Translations under genes and position numbers: made by a program | Assembly (NCBI GenBank): GCA_963969345.1 | Contig: OZ017769.1 | Coordinates: forward strand, 4,901,725 to 4,965,724 | DNA from: Turbatrix aceti | Taxonomy: Eukaryota; Nematoda; Chromadorea; Rhabditida; Panagrolaimidae | DNA: 64,000 nt | Direction: 5' to 3' | In this document: one piece after another, positions 12,001-22,357 of the stretch | How the letters are laid out: each line of letters opens with the position of its first letter | Numbering within the stretch: position 1 is the stretch's first letter | Notes under the pieces: model-generated | Told to the model about the DNA's origin: nothing | Seen by the model: the letters and a program-made list of their open reading frames with translations, nothing else | Databases searched by the model: none

Positions 12001-12277
12001 ACATCAAAAATCAAATTTGTCAACGAACAAACCTGTACTCCTGGTTAAAAAAGCTTGAAGACACGCGAAAGCCGTGTATTTCGACGACCAGACCGTTGGC
12101 AAGGGCGAATTTGATGTTGCTGACCCGCAGGAACCCGATCGTGCCAATTCGGACGACCCGAAGACGGCAATAGCGGGAGAGAATCCATGAGAGGAGCCAG
12201 GCAACGTAGCGGTAGAAGTACTGATAGACGACCACCGCACCGCCGACAACCAGCAGCACCGTATACAGCAGTAGCAT
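1..12277 (-). CDS. BLTP2: BLTP2 / Hobbit / KIAA0100 bridge-like lipid-transfer protein (3' end outside window)
   Basis: Exons (minus strand): 12277-12033, 11741-9816, 9130-7989, 4428-3723, 3252-2465, 2413-2078, 1685-1 and beyond. Phases join exactly and give 2276 residues before the window edge. The N-terminus ([20 protein letters not shown]) is a membrane anchor, as in the FMP27/SABRE/Hobbit family, rod-like proteins thought to carry lipids between the ER and plasma membrane. Family blocks I recognise are the [17 protein letters not shown] end of exon 3, [18 protein letters not shown] and VRTASKYDD in exon 4, [10 protein letters not shown] in exon 5, and [20 protein letters not shown] in exon 7. 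The start is the ATG just before the hydrophobic run. The large introns are packed with repeats: a hAT-like MITE (1708-2034), A/T runs (3253-3722), a Gypsy-like element (4987-7988) and a foldback element (about 9168-9795). It is probably the last gene of a tight three-gene minus-strand set. Family identity is firm from motifs; lipid transport is family knowledge. Confidence 0.93.
1700..2042. mobile_element. hAT-like MITE in a BLTP2 intron with perfect 8-bp target duplication
   Basis: The element proper is 1708-2034 (327 bp). It begins CAGTGTTGTCGG and ends CCGACAACACTG, a perfect 12-bp terminal inverted repeat. It is flanked by the 8-bp direct repeat GTTGAGAC at 1700-1707 and 2035-2042. An 8-bp duplication and a CAG...CTG terminus are hallmarks of the hAT superfamily. 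There is no transposase. The inside is a series of short near-palindromic units built on CGGGTACCCGGAACCGAAAA. It sits between the last two BLTP2 exons seen here and leaves both splice sites intact. Confidence 0.9.
3253..3722. other. AT-rich BLTP2 intron
   Basis: The intron lies between BLTP2 exons 4 and 5. From about 3470 it is almost pure A/T with long A and T runs that alternate into weak inverted repeats. No coding potential is visible. The splice sites are CG|GTAGGT (donor, exon ending at 3723) and TTTTCAG|A (acceptor, exon starting at 3252). Confidence 0.8.
4429..4986. repeat. AT-rich intron segment with a short tandem array
   Basis: This is the 3' part of a 3.6-kb BLTP2 intron. Positions about 4745-4918 hold an irregular tandem array whose unit is roughly CTAAAAAAATGTGTTTTTCT followed by a T run, repeated about five times with decay. 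The composition turns abruptly GC-rich at about 4925, which marks the left edge of the Gypsy-like element. Confidence 0.7.
4987..7988 (+). mobile_element. Gypsy-like gag-protease-integrase element lacking reverse transcriptase/RNase H, one open frame
   Basis: One uninterrupted frame from the ATG at 4987 runs to a stop at 8064. Numbered from that Met, in order: a gag-like N-terminus with a charged capsid-like segment; one CCHC zinc knuckle starting at C291 ([13 protein letters not shown]); a retropepsin-like site DSGA at 347; the integrase HHCC zinc module (H536, H540, C569, C572); an integrase core with D599, D653 and E689, the D-35-E spacing; and a C-terminal tail with two copies of a PQPKSV-containing repeat, then a likely coiled coil. 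Reverse transcriptase and RNase H, which normally sit between protease and integrase in Ty3/Gypsy elements, are absent, yet the frame continues across the junction (about residues 420-465). No long terminal repeats or primer-binding site were seen. It lies in a BLTP2 intron, antisense to that gene. The last 25 or so codons (7989-8064) read into antisense BLTP2 exon 3, so the native stop appears lost. Confidence 0.88.
9168..9795. mobile_element. Foldback (long inverted-repeat) MITE in a BLTP2 intron
   Basis: The two halves are imperfect inverted copies of about 300 bp around a centre near 9480. For example AGGACATTTTAGAAATTGTTC at the left matches the reverse complement of GAACAATTTCCAAAATGTCCT at the right, and CTGTCTGAGACATGAT matches ATCATGTCTCAGACAG. 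It nearly fills the intron between BLTP2 exons 2 and 3. No coding capacity was seen. Related cores occur near 36.2 kb and 48.2 kb. Confidence 0.8.
11750..12030. repeat. Repeat rich in GTTCGCGAACAAACACGAAC-type words in the first BLTP2 intron
   Basis: This is the intron between the first and second BLTP2 exons. It is built from variants of GTTCGCGAACAAACACGAAC alternating with T-rich spacers. The same words recur in introns of mks-6 (about 32.5-32.8 kb) and nath-10 (about 45.7-46.0 kb), so it is a dispersed family. The ends and any target duplication were not resolved here. Confidence 0.6.
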
Positions 12278-12599
12278 TTCACATTGCAGGCACAATTTTG
12301 TCTTGGCCTTCCTTCAAAAATTGCATTTCGCGTTTCAAAAACAGCGAGAAAAAAAATAATATTTTTCCAGGTATGCACGGATTTGGGGACCGATCATAAA
12401 TTCGTCTCTCTTTTTTTTTGTTTCGTGTTTGTTCGAAAAATCACAAAAAATCAAAATGCAAATAAAAATCGTAAAAAATGGAAAAACTCGGTGAAAACAT
12501 TTGAAAAACCCTTTTTCACGTAAATTTGAAGGTGGAAGACAGGCATGTCGAGGAAGGAACTGGCCCGGCAAGATGAGGTAAGTATACGGTAGATCTCAA

Positions 12600-14585
12600 T
12601 CAATCGGTATCTGCATCGGGGAAAACAGCGATGAAGACAGCTATGACAGCAAATCCGGCGAGCAGGGCCAACAACTTCCCCGGACGATGCCCTCGTTGAT
12701 TGAGCTCGTGGGGCAATATTTCGAACGTAACGACGTAGAGGAATGTACCGGCCGCACAAGCCTGAAGAATGCCGCTGACGAGATGCGTAGTGCCCTGGGA
12801 GCTGCTGTCCATGAATTTCATGATTCCGAGGCCAAAGAAGCCTCCGACGAGGACCTGCGCGGCGAAGATCAGACAGCACAGCATGATGTGCACGTTCGCG
12901 AGCTTCGATTGGACCAGTCTGATGCCCAGACTGAAGCCTACCGTGGTTTTGTGGATCACCAGGCCCACAAAGACCTGGAAAAAGGTGCTTATTTGGGGTC
13001 AATTAAAAAAAATAGTTCTAAATTACGGTTAAAATTTGTCCAAATTTTATGCACCAAGTTCTAAATTTGCCCAAAAAAAATTTTTTTTTAAAGTACTGTA
13101 AAATCAGAATTTTTGATAAATTCTTACAGAAAAAAACCGGCAAAAGTATAAAATATTATTTTTTACCGATATTTTGATTATTTTTGAAAATTCGGGCCCT
13201 ATTTTCAAAAACAGGCAAAATACCGGTAAAAAATTCCATTTTACACATTAGACGGTTTTTTTTGTGAAAAAAATCGCATTTTACAAGTTAGCACGAAGCC
13301 GAATTTTTGCGATCCGCCCCGCCCAATTTTCCCTGGTTCCAACCTGCAACAAAACGGCAGGCTGATCAATGAGCCCCAGCGATAGGCCCTCAAAGACGGC
13401 GTGCAGCGAGAGCGCCAACACCAGCAAAACCGCTCTCATCGACGAATGCGCCTCCGGATTAAAGTGGATATCTGTCTGATTCTCATCCACCGAGCCGTAC
13501 TCGGCCAGGGCATCCGGCAAGTTGTGATCATGATGGTGGTCATCGTGGTCCAGCAATCGCTCAACCTCCGCGTCGCCGATCCAGTTTTTCTCCCGGGCGT
13601 AGATAATTGTCTGAAGCGTCCGGATATCTCCCAAAATGCCCTGTTCGCATACGGCCCAGACCAACCAACCTGCTCAATGGTCAGAACAAAGAAAAATCCT
13701 GCTGCCACGCAGAGCTGAGCGATGGGGTAGTCGACTTTCCTGTGCAGCATGTCGAAGGCTTTTGACACGCAATCCACAGAGTCTGGAAGCACGTCGAGCA
13801 GCAGGACGCCCATAAAAACGCCGCCACCGACGCAGGAAATCAGGCTGAAGACGAGCCTGTTCCTCGTTGACTGGTGTTCGACGGCAAAGCGCTTTACCAC
13901 GAACGCCAGCTGCAACAACAACGGCACTCCAACAATCACCTTACGAAGAACAAAAAAATTGTAAACAACATAAAAAATTTTGAAATGACAAAAAATGCTC
14001 ATAGAAGCCAAAATCAAAAAAAAATCAAAAAAATGTAAAAAAGGAACAATTTTCAAATTTTTATAAAATCGAGCACCAAATACTTAGATCATTTTTTGAA
14101 CGCAATGCGCCTCGAGCTAAGGTCACAAAAAAAGGCAATCATAAAAATCAAAAAAATAATAGAAAAAATAATTTTCGAATTTCTAGAAAATGTAGTAACA
14201 AAATTTTTTTTGATACAAAAGCCACAAAAAAACGGCACGCCGATCCGATTTTTTGATTTTTACAAAAATAATTTCAGCAATGCAAAATTTTTGTAAAAAT
14301 CATAAAAATTGAAAATTAGCGAAAAAATATATAAACTAAGAAAATTGTCATTTTTCTGTACGCTAATTTCGATTTTTTATAAATTTAGCACAAAATTGAA
14401 TCTTTTGACAACATTTTTTTTTCGCGGGACCGTTTTGCTAATTACGACCAGAAACCCACCAAGCTGGAGATCCAGGTGAGAAAAAAGAGCGAAAGGACGA
14501 GAATCGCCTTCAGCGAGCCGTGCGGCGGGTTGATCGGAGCCGGAGGCTCCGGAGCCAGCGTCGTGGTGGTCACGTTGTTATCCAT
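12600..14585 (-). CDS. ZIP-family (SLC39) zinc transporter
   Basis: Exons 14585-14460, 13909-13670, 13610-13344 and 12974-12600, all phase 0, give 335 residues, a typical length for the short ZIP1-3-like subfamily. These proteins move Zn2+ (sometimes other divalent metals) into the cytosol through eight membrane helices. Helix 1 lies in exon 1 (KAILVLSLFFLTWISS). A His/Asp-rich loop (HDDHHHDH) lies between helices 3 and 4. The metal-binding helices 4 and 5 carry SLHAVFEGLSLGL and HKTTVGFSLGIRLV. The chosen Met gives a short N-terminus; an acceptor-like GATTCAG lies one base before it, possibly a trans-splice site. The gene starts 232 bp after the chromodomain gene ends and stops 322 bp before BLTP2 starts, all on the same strand. 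The subfamily member is not resolved. The exon 1-2 junction rests on phase and splice sites and is the least certain. Confidence 0.88.
12975..13343. other. Intron of the ZIP gene with hairpin-forming AT-rich sequence
   Basis: The last intron of the ZIP gene is AT-rich. It contains small inverted repeats such as TTTTTGAAAAT...ATTTTCAAAAA around GGGCCC near 13170-13210, and several CCGGTAAAA/TTTTACCGG-like words. No coding signal was seen. Confidence 0.6.
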
Positions 14586-14816
14586 ACTGAATCCACGATT
14601 TTCCAAAGCCAAATGCATCCCCAAGTGAAGTATTTAACGTCAAAACGTCTCCAAACGCCACAAAAAAATAAATTAAACCGTTCAACATCAAAAAAAAAGA
14701 TGGAAAATCAATTAAAGAGAACGGTGATTAAATTACAACCAGTAAAAAATGAGGTAAACCTTTCACTGATTAACCCCCAGAAAGAAGAGTCATTGGCAGT
14801 GGAAAAGCGAAGGTTT

Positions 14817-14822
14817 TTTATT
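14817..14822 (-). terminator. Poly(A) signal AATAAA overlapping the stop codon of the chromodomain gene
   Basis: On the minus strand the gene ends GAG GAA TAA AAA, so the hexamer AATAAA includes the stop codon itself. If used, the 3' UTR would be only about 10-20 nt, which suits the short gap to the ZIP gene downstream. Confidence 0.55.
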
Positions 14823-15857
14823 CCTCTATCGGCTTAACGTACTTGAGAAGGAAATCGAGAGTGAGCTGAAACATTTTTGTAAAACTTTGAAAAAAGGTTT
14901 TAAAAAAAATCTTACATCGAGGTTTTGCTTGGCAAGAGCTTTGGGATCAGCCAGCTGGCATTTTCCGGCAAGATCTTCGACGACGAGTTTGGCAGTGCCG
15001 GTTCTCAGCGTCAGGCCATGGATGAGCGTCACATGGAAGCCGAGGTCCTCGATTTCGCTGATCGGGCGCGGATCGATGGTAATCACGCGTTCTTCCGAAA
15101 TGGGCTTCGCGGCGGTGTTACGATCCTTCTTCGGCTCGGTCGGAGACTTTCGCTTGGGTTCGGCAGCCTAAAAAAAACATGGAAATACAATAAAAAAATC
15201 TGTGTAAAAATGCTAACCTTGGTCGGCTGCTCGTCTTCATCGTCGCTGACAACGGCACGGCGGCGCTTGCCCGATCTGGTAGGCTGGCTGGCCGGAGGAC
15301 TGTCCGCGCGCGCGGCGTTGTCGCCACCACCCTGAAAAACACGCGCTTGCATCATCTGATGACAAAAAAATTGATTTATCGGAAAATGACACCGATTTTT
15401 TGTTGACAAAAAGTTTTTACTTGAAAAGCGCAAAAAAACAAGCAAAAAATCTAGTTTTCAACATTTTTTGAATTAAAAAAAAAACTCACATCGATGATTT
15501 CGACTCCCGAAGCAGGACGGTTGGAAGTGCTGCGTCCGCGACGACTGGCCTTCTGCTTTTCCTTCTCAGCCTTCTTGGCGGCAGCCTTGGCTTCTTCCTT
15601 CGCGGCGTACTGCTTTTCAAACTCAGCGATGAGTTCCGTGCATTGCTGCAAAAAAAATGAATCAATTCAATTCATCATTCACGCAAAAAAATTCAACTTA
15701 CACAATTCTCGACGGGTTCCCAGGTGTTTTCAGCAGGATCGTCGTAGCCACGCCACTTGATCAGATACTCAACGCGTTTGCCTTTGCCGCGCTTATCGAG
15801 AATCGATTCCACGATGTATTCATTTCCCGACTGACCACCCTCTTCGGAATCACTCAT
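14818..15857 (-). CDS. HP1-like chromodomain protein
   Basis: Exons 15857-15702, 15645-15490, 15331-15218, 15167-14916 and 14865-14818, all phase 0, give 241 residues. The N-terminal chromodomain (about residues 13-52) reads [15 protein letters not shown], then EYLIRWRGY and NTWEPVENC. The methyl-lysine cage residues Y14, W35 and Y38 are present, so binding to methylated histone H3 is expected. A Lys/Ala/Glu-rich segment and an acidic, basic-patch hinge ([14 protein letters not shown]) follow. The C-terminal third ([13 protein letters not shown]...) may be a diverged chromo-shadow domain, but I am not sure of this. It is probably nuclear and acts in heterochromatin or gene silencing. It is the first gene of the same-strand chromodomain-ZIP-BLTP2 group. 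HP1, CEC and other single-chromodomain families remain alternatives. Confidence 0.85.
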
Positions 15858-18800
15858 TTTTACCGTTACGACAACTGATTTTCTAAAAAATTCTCAAAAA
15901 ACTTTGATTACGTCGAATCATAAAAATGAAAAAGTGAAAAACGCGACACAGAAATAACCGAAAGAGACCTAACAAACTGCCAGACGTGTTTTTTGACCAT
16001 AAATTTACGCAGAAAATCGGCGCGTCGACCGACTTGAGTGCGCGTTGAGAACACTTTGCCAGAAAATTCGCGTGTTTTTTACCGCTATCTTTGATTGTCT
16101 CGAAGCGTTTTGTTTTGAGAAGGTTTACTGTATTTTCATTTCTAATCAAAGCGGTTTCCAGGGGGTTTTCGTGTTTAGGTTGACTGATCGTTAATTGTGG
16201 TTTCGCTAATTGGGCCAATTTATCATGTATAACTGCCAAATTGCATTTTGGCAAGGAGCAGCGAGGTTTTTTTGTCTTCATGATGACAAGGAGCAGCAAC
16301 GAGGTGTGATTGTGCAAAAAAGAACCACAAACTGGCCCTTTCAATGGTTGTTGGTGATCTGATCGCATGGCAATTTGTATCGGACAGCCTCAGCCAGCGT
16401 TCGAAAACTTTCACTCCATCTCCATGTCGCAATAAGTGGCACCCGGCAGCGGCCGCGGCTGCGCTGCGCGAAAGAGACCCCCCTCTCAATGATGAACTTT
16501 GCGAAAAACGAGCGAGATATGTACTTCCGGATGCAAATTGAATCAAATCGCGGCGGCGCTGAGCTGGGGTGGTTTAATCAGCGCCCCGTGTTGATGATGA
16601 TGATGATGATGAGGTTTTGTTTGTGGTTGTTTGTCGGCCTTGGATGATCGTGGAGGATCGAAGCGCGAGTTGCAAAAGACGGAAAGAACAGGAGACCACT
16701 TCCGCACCTGCTCTTTCTTCTTTTTCCGGAAGCTGGCAGATCTCCCCACCTGTCGACAGTCCTCATTTGATCCTGCTGTGCCGTTCTTCTTTTTTTCTTC
16801 CTTTTTTTTCGCGGTGTATTTTGTTCGATTGCCATTTTGAGTGACCAAAGTTGTGCATATCGTACAAAACGGAGGTCAATGTTTGTTTTTTTTTGGTTTT
16901 TCGGAAGGTCGTCAGTGATTTGCTCGGCGACCTTTTCGATGTTGCTGTTTGGTAATTTTTTACGATACACCGATGTTCGGCGGTAAAAAACACCTATTCG
17001 ATCAAATTGACAGACTTTTGTCAGTGAATATTTATTTATTTTGCAACTTTTTTTTGTCAGAAACTGTACATTTTTTTTCGGGGGGTTATTGAAAAAGATA
17101 GACCCGAAAATTGGATTTTCCACGTGCCAAGGCGTTTCTTTCGTCGTTTCGCGCCACGAGTCCGAGTCAAAAACCAAACCGCCCAGTGATACAGTTTTCC
17201 TCGCATCTATTTATGACCGGTTTCGCTCTGCAGGACGGTCTGGCGCCTTCCATGACACAACATTTCACACTCAGCGAAATTTCAGTGTAATCAACTGACC
17301 GAGTCAACGATTACAACTTTGACAACTTCAACTTGATTCATTTTTTGCTGAGTTTTTTGCCCTCCCTGAAAGACAAGACAGACGTCAGCGGTTGAACTGG
17401 TTGCCACCTTTTTTTTTCGGTTGACATGAAACCGGGGGGGTTTATCCTTGGCCCGGATCGGGCTGTTCTTTTTTTTCGCCGGAAGCCTCTATGCCTCGAA
17501 GTCGGACGTGACCAGCTGCGCCAACACGCACCAGCCGGAGGATGACCTCAGATGTTTACGATTACCGGCGCTCGGGCTTGAATGGGCCACCCGGCATTGT
17601 GTTGCTGTGCCGGTGGTCATCAATTTTGGGGCCAGCCATGTCAAACACTCGAACGAAACCTTTTCTTTTTATTATTATTTATTTTTATTTAAAACTACGC
17701 GAAAACAACAGCACTCGTCTGTTTGACCTTTGAATATCAAATTCATATAATTTTTATGATTGGTTGGTCTTCTTTCTTCGAGGCAATCGCGATCGTCGGA
17801 TGGTTGGATGGATCACGTTGCGTTGTCGCGTAGCGGCGAGGCCAAGAGGCTGGCTGGCTGTGGCGGCGTTTAGCAGCTCAGCCTGGTCACCGGACGCGTC
17901 AAGAGCCTCTTCCTCCGCCTTCAACGCCGGGCCGCGTAGGGGTGCTATGCAAATATTTTGGATGGTCACTCACTCGCGGGGGTGTCGTCTGTGACTCTGG
18001 CGTTGGCCCTTTTACCTGCGCCTGCGCATCCAACTCCCGGGTCGGGTCATTGCAGGTAAAAGAGGCGCAATGTGTACGCAGGCGGCATCCGGCCGCTAGC
18101 AGTCATGCATGACTTGACCCGACCCGATTTTATGCGTTCGTGTCTGCTTCGTGCTCATCTTCGTGCTCATAGCCTCAGGCGATGCTCCGCTCAGGTCAGT
18201 GTCACCGATGCCACTTCCTCCCTCAAAAAAATGAAAAACTCGAGTTAGTCTTTTTTTCTCAAATCGACGGGTTCACTCACACTTATCCTACTTTTTCGCA
18301 GCACCTCAGGTCTGTCGTGTTTTTTCGACGGTAAGTTTTATGTTTTGGCGGGAAAAAATGAATTTCAGGCCTCTTTCGCTCCAAGACCCGGTCAAAAACC
18401 CCCGAAACCCCAGATTCCCAAAAATCCATCAGATCCCGAAACAAAACTTCTAACTGTTTTTCAATATTTTTTCATACCACAAGTATCCACTCAGGCCGAT
18501 CGACGTAGTCAAAAGAGGTTAGACAAACACAAACACAAACACGGGCATGCATGTCACAAAAAAGTGCTTGTTTGGCATCGCATCGTCAGACCCTTTCCCA
18601 AGTCCCTCCGCCCTTCGCGGTCGCGCATGACTTGACATCGCTTGGGGTGGTTGGTTGGTTGCGTCGTCGTCGATCATGCGATCACTCGTCTTGAGCAAAG
18701 CAACTTTGAGCGTCGGTCGGCCTAACGGATGCTTGCGGGTCGAGTTCCCTTCCCAGGCATCAGTGAAGGTCGATTACGGCTTGCTTTTTTTCATTTCGGC

Positions 18801-19711
18801 GTGTTCAACGGAGCCGTCAACGTTGAATGTTGAACGCTGAATGCTGAACACTGAACTGCAGCCCTTGCTTGCCTTTGAGATGCGGGATGTCATTATCGTG
18901 TCCGTGGAAGCGAAGAATCAATCACACGTCTTGTCTTCTTGTCTTCTCGCTTCGTGCCCCTTTCACTTTCACCGGACATCGTAGCAGCCAGCACTGGTTC
19001 GAGTGAATTCTGTTCTGTTTTGCACCCTGCAGCGAGTCTTCTTCTTCCTCGTTCGTTCGTTCGTTCGTTTCTTCCTTCTGACAGGATTTGAGACTGGTCG
19101 TGGTGTACTATTTACAAATTGGTCCACGTCCACATCCACCATCCACGGCGGCGCGATATTTGACCGTGAAAAATGAGGTTTGAAAGCGGGACGCTTTTTT
19201 TTTCAGTTTCCTGTCAACTTGGACGATTTCACGATCACGATCGTGATCGCGATCGTTGACGACGACTAGCTTTTTTTATGGGTAAAGAAAAATCATGGAT
19301 TGTTAAGGGCCCAAAAGGAGGCCCATCAGCTTAATTAATGTTTTTCATTCTTCCTGGATCGGTCAGTCGATCTCTGCTCTCGCACGTGACCGTCAAGTAC
19401 CGACACGACGGCGAAAAGACACACCTGACCGGTCGAATCGCTTTTCTCGAGCGGTGCCCAATTGACTCCTCGCCGAGGAAGACAAGGACGAGGACAAAAG
19501 ACGGTTCAATTCGCGCGCATCCCAAAAGTCGGCCAATGGCCCTCCCTCCTGTATTTTTCCCTCTTTCCGCGACCGACCTTCCTTCAATTTTGCTATTTTT
19601 TTTTTGTTTTTTTGCGTGATCGTGTGGTGTGATCCCCGCGGTAGCCGCTGTTTTCTTCTTTCATCTGTGATTTCGGGTTTTCTTCATTGCAGCAGAAAAC
19701 AGGCTTCTGCC
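15858..19711. other. 3.9-kb intergenic region between divergent genes
   Basis: This stretch lies between the chromodomain gene (minus) and the cuticlin-like gene (plus) and should contain both promoters. I found no convincing gene. It holds a (GAT)n run at about 16592-16612, two ATGCAAAT octamers (near 16530 and 17945), a CGTTCGTTCGTTCGTT run near 19055, and a perfect 18-bp palindrome at 19232-19249. Just before the next gene, an acceptor-like CATTGCAG lies upstream of the ATG, suggesting a 5' UTR intron or trans-splice site. Confidence 0.6.
19232..19249. promoter_or_regulatory. Perfect 18-bp palindrome upstream of the cuticlin-like gene
   Basis: CGATCACGATCGTGATCG reads the same on both strands and lies about 460 bp before the ATG at 19712. 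It could be a dimeric factor site. No family is assigned. Confidence 0.35.
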
Positions 19712-22357
19712 ATGGCCACATCCTGTTTTCTGACAACAGCAGTGCTGCTCGCCTCCTCACTGTTCTCGACCTCGACAGCGGTATTTCAGTCCGAGTTGGA
19801 CAATGGCCTCATTGGCACCCCGGAAATCCTCTGCCTTACCGACACTATCGAAATGCGATTTCGCACTAAAAAACCCTTCGCTGGTAAGATCTACGTCCAG
19901 GGCCATTACAACAATCCTGAGTGCCGTGTCGATTATGGGGAAGCGTCGGCGGACGGACACGCGCTGGGTGGCATCAAGTTGTCCCACGGCGCCTGTGATA
20001 TGGACAGGCAAAGGATGGTTGGTTTTTTTTGGAAATATTTGAGGGCCTGTAAGAATATTTGGAGTTTCAGCTTGCTCCGGAGGGAATTCAGTTTTCTACG
20101 GTCCTGGTTATCAGTTTTCATGCGGTACGTTGTTGGCGGTTTTTTTACGATTGACTGTTGTTTTTTGCAGCTGTTTGTCACAAAAATCGACCGGGCATTC
20201 CACATCAATTGCATGTACAGGGAAGCTGCCCAGACGGTCAACCAGCAGCTAGAAGTCAGGTTTGTCCCCGTTTTTTTTGCCATTTTTTGACGCAATTTCG
20301 GGAAAAACTATTCCGGGAGCCCACGCAAGATAGGATAAATGGACCGGCGTAGGAGAATGAGAATGAGCAGGAGCAGGAAACTGGTTACTGCACCGTAAGC
20401 TTTATCCCTCCGTTGCCTGGCACCCGTTGGACAGGACAATACACCATTTCTTGGTCCAGCGGGGGGTTCTTGCAACTGACGGCAACACAACCAACGGGCA
20501 AAGTAGTGCTATAATATAACTGTCACCGTTACGGCCCTCTGGACTGTGATGCATCCCCCGCTGCGGTCGCTGATGTGAGTGCTGCTGCGCAAAAAGTTTC
20601 GAGTTGTATTTATTTTATTTCGCTTAATCTGCAAATTTCGATGGCGCCTGCACTTTTTTTGTTCCTCCTGGCCGCTGTGGCCCTGTCGTAAGTTTTATAG
20701 GCTGGAACATTTTTGACGTGACAAATTGGGGGTTGCCAGGGCCAGAGGCTGTCAACTGCAACTGGAACAGGTCGACCTCACCTGCAGCACCTGTAGTGCG
20801 TTTGCGCGGGCTGCAAAACTTGAGATCTGAGCCCGGAAATAATTATGTTTGACCTTCGGAGTCAAAAAAGGCTCAGCATTACTTTCTTTTTTGTTTTGCG
20901 AAAAAAAGTAACATTACCTCTCTTATGTTAGTCAGGGGCGGGCAGGGCAGGGGAACGAACTCACGACGAGGTTGCCTTATTTGCCCTCGAACGAGGACGA
21001 AAATAAGGCTGCTAATTGGCCGTGTTGCGCTCAAAGGAGAAAATGAGGCGCGTTTTTGCGTGCATTTTTTTGGCCGGTTGCATTTTTTTAAGGATGAAGG
21101 ATGAAACTAAAAGTGTCGAACGCATCACATTTGATTGCTCTCATCGTTTTTGTTTTTTTTGTGGACGTCAAAAGGGACATTTGAGTTGGTTGACTAAATG
21201 CAGGTCAAGGTGGCTCAGTCGGGAGGCAAAGCAAGGTGTCACACGGGAATGAATGGAATAGGAGCGTGTGACTTTTTACGGCCACTTGACGTCGCTCTTG
21301 AGGGGCATTGAGGTGAACTCAATGGAACTGTGCCGTTCACGTAGAATGTGGAATAGGTAAAATGTGCACAGTCCGTTTCCAAAGTTCACAATCAAAAAAA
21401 AAATTTGGACCATGCATGCCTCAATTTTCAGTGCCCTGCCAACAGAACAGGTACAAAACGACATGCCAATGCCGTCATGCAAATACACGATCCGTAAAGA
21501 CGAGATCGATGGCCCCATTTTGAAGTATGCCAAACTCGGCGACCAGGTGGTCCATCGATGGGAATGCGAATCCGACGTCTACGGCATCCTCGTTCACAGC
21601 TGCTTCGTCGACGACGGCCAGGGCGAGAAGCGTGCCGTCATCGACGAGCGCGGCTGTCACACGGATCGCCTCGTCCTCGGCGACCCGACCTACGTCGAGA
21701 ACCTCAACATGGCCTACCGCGAGGGATACGTCTTCAAATTCGCCGATCGCGTGGGCGTTCGATTCCAGTGCGAGATCCGACTCTGCCTCAAAGACAGCGG
21801 CGGGTGCAGTGGCATCACGCCTCCCAACTGCGATAGTGGTCTCTCAGAAGCCTGGCTCCTCGGGGGAAGTAATGGCACCCTTCCCGCGCGTGCCAAGCGT
21901 TCCGGCAAGGATTCCCATTTGAATGTTATCAACACGGATCTCATCAGCCAGTATGTCTACGTGCTGGAAGACGTCGACGACCCCGAAGAAGACGACAGTG
22001 CCCAGACTGCGTATCTCGAAACGAAATCATCGAATGAAACCCAAATGTGTCTCTCGAACGGATTTTTCGGCGTTTTCATCTTGATAATGGTCGCGCTCTC
22101 CGTAGGCGTTGTCGCCATCGCTGTTTACACCCTCAGGCAACAGTTAGTTTTTTTCTTCATAATTACACCCTTAGGTGATTAAAAATTCAAATTTCGAAAT
22201 TTTCGGCATCCAAAATGACTAATTCATGACTGCGTCGTAAACTTTGATGAAATTCGGTTTAATTCATCACGCAATGCATCTTTTTTTTTTCAGGTCCCCC
22301 GACGTCGTGTGCTGCGACCGGCCACGCATTCGGCCGTGTTCTTCGGTCTTTGGCTGA
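19712..22357 (+). CDS. Cuticlin-like ZP-domain transmembrane protein
   Basis: Exons 19712-20017, 20071-20124, 20171-20259, 21432-22142 and 22294-22357 give 407 residues. A signal peptide (MATSCFLTTAVLLASS) is followed by the ZP module of nematode cuticlins: NGLIGTPEILC, RFRTKKPF, then LAPEGIQFSTVLVISFH, and in the C-terminal half MPMPSCKYTI, HRWECES and HSCFVDDGQG. A furin-type site RAKR lies at 303-306, after the ZP module. A single membrane helix follows (about 361-384), then a short Cys-containing cytoplasmic tail. Such proteins are cleaved at the furin site and polymerise in the cuticle or apical matrix. A 1.2-kb intron (20260-21431) carries a candidate small gene. The start at 19712 gives a clean signal peptide. 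The family call is strong; the exact paralogue is unknown. Confidence 0.92.
20641..20830 (+). CDS. Candidate 45-residue secreted Cys-containing peptide nested in the cuticlin-like gene intron
   Basis: Exon 1 is 20641-20687 and exon 2 is 20740-20830, joined across a 52-bp intron with a consensus donor (GTAAGT) and acceptor (TTGCCAG). The product starts MAPALFLFLLAAVALSARG, a convincing signal peptide, followed by a mature part of about 26 residues with three cysteines (CQLQLEQVDLTCSTC) and a basic/Ala-rich tail. The CSTC pair before a helix-like stretch faintly recalls the start of saposin-like peptides, but the frame stops after about 15 more residues. It lies in the same orientation inside an intron of the ZP gene. 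No poly(A) signal or promoter was identified. It is supported by the combination of signal peptide, splice sites and stop, not by homology. Confidence 0.4.

Noticed and set aside
12545..12577. MSRKELARQDE followed by a GTAAGT donor on the plus strand
   Set aside because: Only 11 codons, lying just beyond the ZIP stop between minus-strand genes, with no partner exon. Probably chance.
17448..17726. Open frame that looks like a signal peptide (ARIGLFFFFAGSLYAS) plus a Cys-containing region
   Set aside because: It has no ATG in that frame and an upstream in-frame stop, and no acceptor exon supports it.
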